Source of the DNA: Deltaproteobacteria bacterium
Lineage (GTDB): Bacteria; Desulfobacterota; Syntrophia; Syntrophales; UBA2210
Length of the DNA stretch: 46,463 bases
Direction of reading: 5' to 3'
Assembly (NCBI GenBank): GCA_019313385.1
Contig: JAFDBG010000012.1
Coordinates: forward strand, 1-46,463
Shown here: piece by piece, positions 39,127 through 46,463 of the stretch
Layout of the letters: each line of letters begins with the position of its first letter
How positions within the stretch are numbered: position 1 is the first letter of the stretch
The notes under the pieces: model-generated
What the model was told of the DNA's origin: nothing
The model's database searches: none
What the model saw: only the letters and a program-made list of their open reading frames with translations
Translations under genes and position numbers: made by a program

Positions 39127-39954
39127 CTATTCCAGGTCTTTTCCTATTACCTTTCTAACTCGTTCTATAAGTTTTTCCTTTGTTTCATATGTATATTTGT
39201 CAACAGGAATAGGCTCATGTATTATTATTTTCATATTGCCCGGCAGGACCCGCAGGCTTTTCCTGGGTAATATCTTTCTTCCTCCCACCACGGTTACGGG
39301 AAGTATCGGCATCTTTGCCTCCAGCGCCATAACGAAACCTCCTTTTTTAAAACGCTGGAGTTTTCCATCGGGGCTTCTTGTGCCTTCGGGAAAAAATACC
39401 ACAGAAGAGCCGGCCCGTATCTTTTCACCCGCCGCCCTGAGGCTCTTTTGCGCCTTTTCAGAATTCCCCCTGTCAATATAGATGTGCCCTACCTTCTCAC
39501 AGGCAATCCCGAATATCGGTATCTCCCTGAGCTCCATCTTCATAACCCATTTCAACGGCAGGGGCAGATACCCTATCAGGGCAAACACATCATAGTAACT
39601 CTGATGATTCGCCATCACTATATATGGCTGATCTTTATCTATAAGTTCATCTCCACTTATTGATATTGGGACCCCTGACAACGCGAGATTAAGCCGGGCC
39701 CAGAACGCGCTTACGGAATCAACCCCACCTCCTTGAGGATCAAAGTATGCGGCAAGCATGGCGGTAGTAGCGGCAACGGCGGTATTCAATGCAATCAACA
39801 CAACAAGAACCGGACGATAGAGATAAAATACGGATCTGGTTACCCTCTCTCTTACCTGTTCACCTGTTAAATTATAAGAAGAAAGATTAATATGCGGCAT
39901 GCGATACATGATACACCTCTTTTTTGAATTGAGCAGCGAGTGCGTCCCCCGCAA
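39127..39954 (-). CDS. 1-acyl-sn-glycerol-3-phosphate acyltransferase (PlsC family)
   Basis: MANHQSYYDVFAL (HX4D-type), FFPEGTRSPDGKLQRFKKG. Confidence 0.92.
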   Translation of the reverse strand: MRGTHSLLNSKKRCIMYRMPHINLSSYNLTGEQVRERVTRSVFYLYRPVLVVLIALNTAVAATTAMLAAYFDPQGGGVDSVSAFWARLNLALSGVPISISGDELIDKDQPYIVMANHQSYYDVFALIGYLPLPLKWVMKMELREIPIFGIACEKVGHIYIDRGNSEKAQKSLRAAGEKIRAGSSVVFFPEGTRSPDGKLQRFKKGGFVMALEAKMPILPVTVVGGRKILPRKSLRVLPGNMKIIIHEPIPVDKYTYETKEKLIERVRKVIGKDLE

Positions 39955-40257
39955 TTTGTCGGAGTTATACGGGATTGCGGGGAGTTTCGATTTCGATTCC
40001 CTTGCCTTATGCTGATCCTCGCATCCATTCCCTGGATGCTACAAGACAAAAATCAGTGATAAAGACGTCCTTATCGTAAATCTAATCCCGGAAGTAATCA
40101 AGAAATATTGCGAACAATTTTTCAGGAACAAAGCAGATCCCTGATTATATATCCTCTGGCTGCAGGGGCGGAAAAGTCTAAAACCCGCATTGAAATTGGA
40201 AACTTTTGATGTTACGTGCAAGAGACTATAGCCGATGTAACTAATGGAGAATATTGC

Positions 40258-40641
40258 ATGGGTACAGGAAAAGAAAGATTGAGAAGATGGCGGGAGCGAA
40301 ACAGGGCAGAAGGAAAACAATCTTTTACTATCATGCTCTCGAAAGAGGCCAGGAAAATTTTGTGCGACGAAAAGGAAGCCTCAGAAACAAGTTATTCTGT
40401 GATTATTGAAAACGCCCTTTTAAACCTCAGAAAGCCAGCCGGGAGCCTCACTGCAGGCAACAATAAAACAGAAACCGCCAAGATATTGATAGACGGCGAC
40501 AACATATGGCGGGAAGACATCGAAAGAGAAAAAACCCCTGTAAAAAAAATCGCGATGGAAGATGACTATAAATTGAGCGGGGGATTTTTACCGAGACTCT
40601 TGAGAAAATCCAGAGACAGGCTCTACAAGTTAAAAAAATGA
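40258..40641 (+). CDS. hypothetical basic protein, possible ribbon-helix-helix N-terminal region
   Basis: KQSFTIMLSKEARKILCDEKEASETSYSVIIENALLNL resembles an RHH strand-helix-helix; ATG at 40258. Confidence 0.5.
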   Translation: MGTGKERLRRWRERNRAEGKQSFTIMLSKEARKILCDEKEASETSYSVIIENALLNLRKPAGSLTAGNNKTETAKILIDGDNIWREDIEREKTPVKKIAMEDDYKLSGGFLPRLLRKSRDRLYKLKK

Positions 40642-40738
40642 TTACCCTTAACATAGCGTTAGCATTACGTCTCTGGAAACAATTGTAAGGAAAGACCTTC
40701 AACTCCAATAAGAGATAACTATTCCCTTTCAGCCGGAT

Positions 40739-40762
40739 AAAAAGCAGGGAGGCCTTGCCTGC
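40739..40762 (-). terminator. Rho-independent terminator
   Basis: Minus strand gcagg-caaggcctc-cctgc followed by ttttt, downstream of the ProX-like gene. Confidence 0.6.
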
Positions 40763-40794
40763 ACGAGCCGCCCCACTTGGTTTTTGTATTTCTA

Positions 40795-41805
40795 TTATTT
40801 CATTGCCGCCTTGACCTTTTTCGCCACATCGGCAGGCACCCAGGCTATCCACAGGTCTTCATAATTCTTCAGGAACCAGATTGCGGCATCTTCCGTACTC
40901 GCCTTTGTTTGCCGTATGTACGAAAGGAACTTATTGTTGAGCGCCGTTGTGGTTTCATAGTTCCGGAAGAATTTGACAACGTCGGGGGCCCTCTTTGTGA
41001 GAGTTGAATTGACCAGGATATTTACCTGAACGGATTTGAAGGCGCACGCCTTTGTCGTATCCCATATCTTCTGGTCGAAGGAGGGTTCCTCCAGGGCTGT
41101 CATGTCAAGTTTTCCCAATATCCAGGTAGGCGCCCAGTAATACCCCATCCAGGGTTTGCCTTTCTTGATCGCGGCAACCATGGAACCAGACAGCGCCGCA
41201 TCGGAACCGGGCAGAAAGTCTTCATAATATTTGTCCAGTCCGTAAGCCTTCAGCTTTGTTGAATTGACCTCCGTCACCTTCCATCCGGGGATAGAATTGT
41301 AGAAACGCCCCTTGTCCGGATTTTCTGGGTCTTTGAACACCTCCCAATATTTGGCCAGGTCGGAAACGGATTTCAGACCAGGGGCCATTGGCTTGATACC
41401 CCTCTTTGGATCTCCCTTTATAACGAAGGTGGGCACCAGCCATCCCTGCCAGCTGTCGGGATAGTTGCTTCCCAGATCCAGGACCTTGCCTGAACTGATC
41501 CCCTTATCATAAACCTCCTGGATGTTTTCCGTCCAGGATTCCATGTCAACATCTACATTGTCGCGCATAAGTCCAGTAAACAGGGGAATCGTCTCGCCGG
41601 GTATGTATTCCACATCATAGCCGTAGCCGTTCTCTATGATGAAGCCGGCAATGCGGTTGTGAACCTGGATACTGTCCCAGCTGAGATCCATGAACCGTAT
41701 TGTGTCCTTCGCCTTTGCGGCACAGGCGTTAAAAGGAAACGCGATCATCATAATTACAGCCAATAATACAGTAATACCAATTAGTTGTCTGATACATCTC
41801 TTCAT
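40795..41805 (-). CDS. glycine betaine/proline ABC transporter substrate-binding protein (ProX/OpuAC family)
   Basis: Signal peptide; RFMDLSWDSIQVHNRIAGFIIENGYGYDVEYI, VDMESWTENI, GYYWAPTWIL. Confidence 0.87.
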   Translation of the reverse strand: MKRCIRQLIGITVLLAVIMMIAFPFNACAAKAKDTIRFMDLSWDSIQVHNRIAGFIIENGYGYDVEYIPGETIPLFTGLMRDNVDVDMESWTENIQEVYDKGISSGKVLDLGSNYPDSWQGWLVPTFVIKGDPKRGIKPMAPGLKSVSDLAKYWEVFKDPENPDKGRFYNSIPGWKVTEVNSTKLKAYGLDKYYEDFLPGSDAALSGSMVAAIKKGKPWMGYYWAPTWILGKLDMTALEEPSFDQKIWDTTKACAFKSVQVNILVNSTLTKRAPDVVKFFRNYETTTALNNKFLSYIRQTKASTEDAAIWFLKNYEDLWIAWVPADVAKKVKAAMK

Positions 41806-42110
41806 TTTACTCCTCCATCTCTTTCTGGTTAAGAAATACGTTAACTGGTCTGTCAAACTTTGATTTGTTTAAGCTTTGTGTAAACCACGGAAATTAAGGC
41901 GAGTGTCAGACACAGGCTAAAGAACCTGTGAACAACGGACAGTATGTTGATAAAACAGTCAGACAAAAAGAATAGTGATACCGATAAGCTCCAACCCCCT
42001 TCCATCCTGTATTTTAGATGTCAATAAAGCACACCCCCCTCTGTTTGTCAAATCTGCCCGCAAAATGAGAGCCGGGAAACCACTCCTCAGCAAGTTGCGA
42101 AGAAAAGCAG

Positions 42111-43469
42111 TCATCGGTTCCCTTCACGAGCTTTTCCACTGCCAGAAAGCTTCCTTCTGATGCTGTACCATTTTTCTATCCTGTCTTTTATGATCTTCTC
42201 GTACCCTCTGTTGGTGGGAGAGTAGTAGGTCTGGTCTTTTAATTTTTCCGGCAGATATTCCTGGGGAACATGGGCATCCGGAAAGTCATGAGCGTACTTA
42301 TAGCCCTTGCCGTAGCCGAGATCTTTCATAAGCTTTGTCGGCGCGTTTCTTATGTGAAGAGGAACAGGGAGAGAACCCGTTTTACTGATGTCTCCCTTCA
42401 CCCTGCCCAAACCGGCATACAGGGCATTGCTTTTCGGAGCGGTCGCGAGATATACTGCGGCCTGCGCGAGGGCAAGATCTCCCTCCGGGAGTCCGATAAA
42501 TTGAAAGGCCTGCATGGCGGATACTGCAATCCCCAGAGCTGCCGGGTCGGCGTTCCCCACATCTTCGGAGGCAAATATTATCATCCTGCGGAGGATAAAG
42601 AGCGGGTCTTCGCCGGCCTCAAGCATACGCCCTAACCAGTAGAGGGCTGCGTCCGGATCGCTTCCCCTGAGACTCTTGTGGAGGGCCGATATCAGGTTAT
42701 AGTGTCCCTCGCCCTTCTTATCATACTGAAGGGCCTTCTTTTGAAGCGCCTCTTCCACTGTTGCAAGTATAATCCTTCCGTCAGGCAACCCGGCGACAAG
42801 AGCCGCTGCGGCTTCCAGATTATTGAGAGCCGTGCGGGCATCTCCATCCGCCGCCCATATGATGTGATTAAGGGCATCATTATCCACCGCCAGTGAGAGT
42901 GTGCCAAGCCCGCGCTCTTTATCCCTGATTGCGCGCTTAAGAATCGCGCCAAGTTCCTCATGGGAATAGGGCTCAAGCACCATTACCCGCGTTCTGGACA
43001 GGAGGGGAGATATGACCTCAAAAGAGGGGTTCTCTGTGGTGGCTCCGAGAAGTGTAATCAGACCGCTTTCCACGTGGGGAAGGAAGGCATCCTGCTGTGC
43101 CTTGTTGAAACGGTGGATCTCATCGACAAACAGTATCGTTCTTTTCCGGTGATAACGGACCTGCGATTTCGCCTCTTCTATTACTGACTTGATCTCCTTT
43201 ACCCCGGAGAGCACAGCGGAAATTATCTCAAAATGGGACTTTGTTTTATTCGCGATCAGACGTGCCAGAGTTGTCTTGCCCGAACCCGGAGGTCCCCAGA
43301 AGATCATTGAAAAAAGATTATCTTCATCGATGGCGTGGCGCAACAGACTGTCAGGGCCGATAAGGCGAACCTGCCCCTCAAAATCCTCAAGGATTTCAGG
43401 TCTCATCCTGTCCGCCAGAGGACGGCCCATTTTTTTAGTTTCTTTTTCCTGCTGATCAAAAAGGTCCAT
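42111..43469 (-). CDS. rarA: replication-associated recombination protein A (RarA/MgsA AAA+ ATPase)
   Basis: [59 protein letters not shown]. Confidence 0.95.
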   Translation of the reverse strand: MDLFDQQEKETKKMGRPLADRMRPEILEDFEGQVRLIGPDSLLRHAIDEDNLFSMIFWGPPGSGKTTLARLIANKTKSHFEIISAVLSGVKEIKSVIEEAKSQVRYHRKRTILFVDEIHRFNKAQQDAFLPHVESGLITLLGATTENPSFEVISPLLSRTRVMVLEPYSHEELGAILKRAIRDKERGLGTLSLAVDNDALNHIIWAADGDARTALNNLEAAAALVAGLPDGRIILATVEEALQKKALQYDKKGEGHYNLISALHKSLRGSDPDAALYWLGRMLEAGEDPLFILRRMIIFASEDVGNADPAALGIAVSAMQAFQFIGLPEGDLALAQAAVYLATAPKSNALYAGLGRVKGDISKTGSLPVPLHIRNAPTKLMKDLGYGKGYKYAHDFPDAHVPQEYLPEKLKDQTYYSPTNRGYEKIIKDRIEKWYSIRRKLSGSGKAREGNR

Positions 43470-43502
43470 TGTATTGCCGGCTTCAAGTTTAGAGTCCGGA
43501 TA

Positions 43503-43763
43503 TCAGCCTTTCTTTCTTTTTTTTGCTGCTTCCACGATTTCAAATATGGTTGAAATTTTGTCCTTTGGCAGCTGATTAAAACATCGACCCCATTCTTCTG
43601 GAGTAAGCTTTTCCTTCAGATAGGTCTCCACGGGAAAGTATCCCTGCCAGCAGGTAATAACGCGTTGACATGGGAGATTATCCCGTTCCTGCAGGCAATA
43701 GGCAAAGGTAACCTCCCCACCAAGTCTGGGGCACCTGATTTCTAAATCTTCATATTTTTCCAT
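43503..43763 (-). CDS. small conserved-looking cysteine-containing protein of unknown function
   Basis: 86-aa ORF with CPRLGGEVTFAYCLQERDNLPCQRVITCW; good codon structure, between rarA and trpB2. Confidence 0.65.
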   Translation of the reverse strand: MEKYEDLEIRCPRLGGEVTFAYCLQERDNLPCQRVITCWQGYFPVETYLKEKLTPEEWGRCFNQLPKDKISTIFEIVEAAKKRKKG

Positions 43764-43847
43764 TTTTCATGATACCTGAATCGGGTCCCGAATTCAACGA
43801 TTCAAATCTATTACTCGAAACTTCAAATTCGAGACCCATGACTCTCT

Positions 43848-45209
43848 TTATAGTTTTGGATATTGCCCGACTGTCTTCTTCGCCCGATCGATCTCACTTT
43901 CAGGAAGCACATAATCTGTAAGCTTTCCGGAAAGGTATGCATCATACGAAGCAAGATCAATGAGCCCGTGGCCGCTCCAGTTGAAAAGGATTACCTTTTC
44001 TTTTCCCTCTTCTTTGGCACGCCTTGCCTCATCAACAACGGCAGCGATTGCGTGATGTGTTTCAGGAGCAGGAATGAACCCTTCCGTTCTCGCCCATTTT
44101 ACACCAACATCAAAGGTCTCAAGCTGATGGTAAGCCCTTCCCTCAATAATATTTTCTTTAGCAAGCTGGCTGACAATCGGCGACATGCCATGATATCTGA
44201 GACCCCCGGCGTGAATCGGAGCGGGAACAAAATCGTGACCGAGTGTATACATGGGCAGTAGAGGTGTTTTCTGTGAGAGATCTCCAAAGTCGTAAGCATA
44301 GGGCGCTCTGGTTATTGTCGGGCATGATGCGGGTTCGGCGGCAATTATTGATATATCTTTACCGTGAATCTTATCCCTCACATAGGGCAGGCACAGCCCG
44401 GCGAAGTTACTTCCACCGCCAGCGCAACCGATTACAACATCAGGATACTCACCAATCTTTTCCATCTGCTTCTGGGCTTCCAGCCCGATAATAGTCTGAT
44501 GCAACATGACATGATTCAGAACACTTCCGAGGGAATACCGTGCATTTTCGTCACCGAGCATATCCTCGATTGCCTCGCTTATGGCGATACCTAGACTTCC
44601 AGGTGAATCGGGGTTTTCAGCAAGTACCCTTCTCCCCGTCTCCGTCAAGTTACTCGGACTGGAGAAGCACTCGGCGCCCCAGGTTTGCATCATCAGCCGC
44701 CGGTATGGCTTCTGATCATAACTGACCCTTACCATAAATACCCTGCACTCAAGGCCAAACATCTGGCATGCCATGCTCAGCGCGCTTCCCCACTGGCCTG
44801 CACCGGTTTCAGTGGAGATTCTTTTTACTCCGGCCATTTTGTTGTAATAAGCCTGGGCTATAGCAGTATTTGGCTTGTGAGAACCAGCCGGGCTCACTCC
44901 CTCGTTTTTGTAATAGATCTTCACCGGTGCATCCAGAAGCTTTTCAAAATTATATGCCCGATATAACGGGCTGGGTCGCCATAACAAATATTTTTCCAGA
45001 ACCTCTTCAGGAATATCTATCCAGCGCTCTGTGCTCATCTCCTGTTCAAGAAGAGCCATCGGGAAGATCGCGGACATATCATCCGCGCTAAGAGGCTTTC
45101 CAGTTCCCGGGTTAAGGGGTGGGCTCATAGGGGTCGGCAGATCGGCCTGAATGTTATACCATTGCTTCGGGATTTCACTTTCATCTAAAAATACCTTTGT
45201 CTGTCTCAT
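43848..45209 (-). CDS. trpB2: TrpB-like pyridoxal-phosphate enzyme (TrpB2 type)
   Basis: [71 protein letters not shown] 45209 preceded by aaaggagg. Confidence 0.93.
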   Translation of the reverse strand: MRQTKVFLDESEIPKQWYNIQADLPTPMSPPLNPGTGKPLSADDMSAIFPMALLEQEMSTERWIDIPEEVLEKYLLWRPSPLYRAYNFEKLLDAPVKIYYKNEGVSPAGSHKPNTAIAQAYYNKMAGVKRISTETGAGQWGSALSMACQMFGLECRVFMVRVSYDQKPYRRLMMQTWGAECFSSPSNLTETGRRVLAENPDSPGSLGIAISEAIEDMLGDENARYSLGSVLNHVMLHQTIIGLEAQKQMEKIGEYPDVVIGCAGGGSNFAGLCLPYVRDKIHGKDISIIAAEPASCPTITRAPYAYDFGDLSQKTPLLPMYTLGHDFVPAPIHAGGLRYHGMSPIVSQLAKENIIEGRAYHQLETFDVGVKWARTEGFIPAPETHHAIAAVVDEARRAKEEGKEKVILFNWSGHGLIDLASYDAYLSGKLTDYVLPESEIDRAKKTVGQYPKL

Positions 45210-45296
45210 AACATCTCCTCCTTTGTAAAATTTACTAAAATTCACTACGCAGGGTTCAAATACCATTCCACCCAAATCGGATGGCATGACAAAAAC

Positions 45297-45327
45297 AAAA
45301 ACGCCATGGAAAAATCCCATGGCGTTT
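45297..45327 (-). terminator. second terminator between trp leader and trpB2
   Basis: Minus strand aaaacgccatgg-gattttt-ccatggcgtttt then gttttt; 12-bp stem. Confidence 0.65.
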
Positions 45328-45338
45328 TATGACTGAAT

Positions 45339-45366
45339 AAAAAACCGTGGGAAACTCCGCCCACGG
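45339..45366 (-). terminator. trp attenuator terminator (3:4 hairpin)
   Basis: Minus strand ccgtggg-cggagttt-cccacgg-tttttt. Confidence 0.85.
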
Positions 45367-45414
45367 CCGGTAAATATTTCGGTACCTACGTGGACAGATC
45401 AGAGCAGACCTGCC
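45361..45414 (-). promoter_or_regulatory. trp attenuator 1:2 hairpin and 2:3 antiterminator region
   Basis: 1:2 = ggcaggtc-tgctct-gatctg(t)cc (45414-45392); 2:3 = ccacg-ta-ggta...tacc-ggc-cgtgg (45393-45361), competing with the terminator for cgtgg. Confidence 0.75.
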
Positions 45415-45454
45415 ACCACCAGAAAAACCTGTTTTTTATTTCAAAATGCACCAT
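45386..45454 (-). CDS. trpL: trp leader peptide MVHFEIKNRFFWWWQVCSDLST
   Basis: 22-aa ORF with three tandem TGG codons (45413-45421) directly before mutually exclusive hairpins and a terminator upstream of trpB2. Confidence 0.85.
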   Translation of the reverse strand: MVHFEIKNRFFWWWQVCSDLST

Positions 45455-45474
45455 CAGAATGATCCCTGTGAAAT

Positions 45475-45494
45475 TGTTTCTATGTACAGAAACA
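45475..45494. promoter_or_regulatory. candidate TrpR-like operator, copy 2
   Basis: TGTTTCT-ATGTAC-AGAAACA; arms and spacer length identical to 38900-38919; downstream of a minus-strand TTGACA (45514-45509). Confidence 0.65.
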
Positions 45495-45601
45495 CAGCTG
45501 AAACCGAATGTCAAGCAAAAACAGCCTCCCTATACTCCCATCACAAAAAAGGAAGTTCTTATCAAAAAATCAAACAAATAGTTTAATCATTGAGTAGTAA
45601 C

Positions 45602-46282
45602 ATGGAAAAATACGATATAAGAAAATATATAGAAAAATATATCCCATCAAAACAAACCGTAAAAAGAGCGGCAGTGACCGGTTTAGCAGCACTAACAATT
45701 ACCACAGCAACAGCAACCCTTACAGGATGTCCTCATGCAAACCAATCCCCAGGCGCGTATGACAGCCTTGACATTGACAGCGGAGGCGGTTGTTGTTTCC
45801 CAGCAGGCACCAAAATTTCAATGTCCGACAACTCTCTAAAAAATGTCGAAGACGTCCAAGCCGGAGACACCGTAATAAGTTTCGACGAAGAAAACAAAAA
45901 ACTAGTCAACGCAAAAGTTCTGGAAGTCGAGTCCCCAATCCGAGACCACATCTGCACAATATCTTTCGATAACGGAGAAAAGCTAGACATCACAGACGAC
46001 CATCCCATCTTCACAAAAGACGGCTGGAAATCAATCAATCCAGAAGCAACCCTAAAAGGCGGGCGATACAAAATACCAGTAACAAAACTAGAAGAAGGAG
46101 ACGAAGCCTTCTGCATTAATGGAAACTATATGAAAATCTTAGATATCAAAAAAGAAATGAAAAAAACCCAAACCTTCACTCTGAAATATGTTGATAAATT
46201 TCATAACTTCTTCGCCGATAATGTTTTAGCACATAATTGCGGCGGAGGCGGAGGCGGCGGAAGCGGCGGCGGCGGACAATAA
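45602..46282 (+). CDS. predicted lipoprotein with minimal Hint/intein-like domain and Gly-rich C-terminal tail
   Basis: Lipobox ATLTGC; CFPAGTKISMSDNSLKNVEDVQAGDTVISFD (block A), LDITDDHPIFT (block B), VDKFHNFFADNVLAHNC (blocks F/G), then GGGGGGGSGGGGQ. ATG at 45602. Confidence 0.87.
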   Translation: MEKYDIRKYIEKYIPSKQTVKRAAVTGLAALTITTATATLTGCPHANQSPGAYDSLDIDSGGGCCFPAGTKISMSDNSLKNVEDVQAGDTVISFDEENKKLVNAKVLEVESPIRDHICTISFDNGEKLDITDDHPIFTKDGWKSINPEATLKGGRYKIPVTKLEEGDEAFCINGNYMKILDIKKEMKKTQTFTLKYVDKFHNFFADNVLAHNCGGGGGGGSGGGGQ

Positions 46283-46463
46283 AAACTTAACTTTTGAATC
46301 TTTTTATTTCACTTTTTTAAACTGTAACAGTAATACTATAACTAACTTGGTAACCATTCAGCACAATTTATTTTCAGTTCTTTGAAAAAAGTTCTTGACA
46401 CGGTTTTTGGGCGAATTTTCAAAAAACCGATACAATCTAAGAACATGTCCGTAGTGTTGTTGT

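Noticed and set aside
45390-45581. Plus-strand 63-aa ORF MDRSEQTCHHQKNLFF...
   Set aside because: Antisense to the trp leader/attenuator; no recognisable family; explained by the minus-strand regulatory region.
46395-46436. TTGACA (46395-46400) and TACAAT (46431-46436) with a cggttttt/aaaaaccg inverted repeat between them near the right edge
   Set aside because: Spacing is 30 bp, far beyond normal sigma-70 geometry, and no gene start is visible in the window; not called a promoter.

Overview
The window is mostly ordinary bacterial chromosome, probably deltaproteobacterial-type (inferred from gene content). It carries a tmk-holB-PSP1-metG core cluster, an fba/fbp pair, a gap-tpiA-secG cluster with a tRNA-Leu(GAG), a TetR-linked RND efflux operon, asnA-asnS, and two different trpB genes. 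Four observations stand out. (1) At the right end there is a small predicted lipoprotein whose mature part is almost entirely a 148-residue Hint/intein-like domain with Cys1 and terminal His-Asn-Cys, followed by a 13-residue Gly-rich tail (GGGGGGGSGGGGQ). It looks like a splicing-competent minimal bacterial intein-like element in an exported protein. (2) Upstream of trpB2 there is an unannotated classical trp attenuator: a 22-aa leader peptide with three consecutive Trp codons, mutually exclusive 1:2, 2:3 and 3:4 pairings, and a second terminator behind it. (3) A perfect palindrome, TGTTTCT-N6-AGAAACA, occurs both upstream of the trpR-like/trpB1 pair and upstream of the trpB2 leader, so it is a candidate operator linking both loci. 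(4) A HesB/IscA-like selenoprotein was missed by the ORF track. It has an in-frame UGA at the conserved GGC motif and a hairpin with GG in its apical loop, and it sits with a cysteine desulfurase, a DUF3343 protein and a metal permease with an HMA domain. Dispersed repeats and hairpins are also reported. No database search or folding software was run; all family names come from reading the translations.
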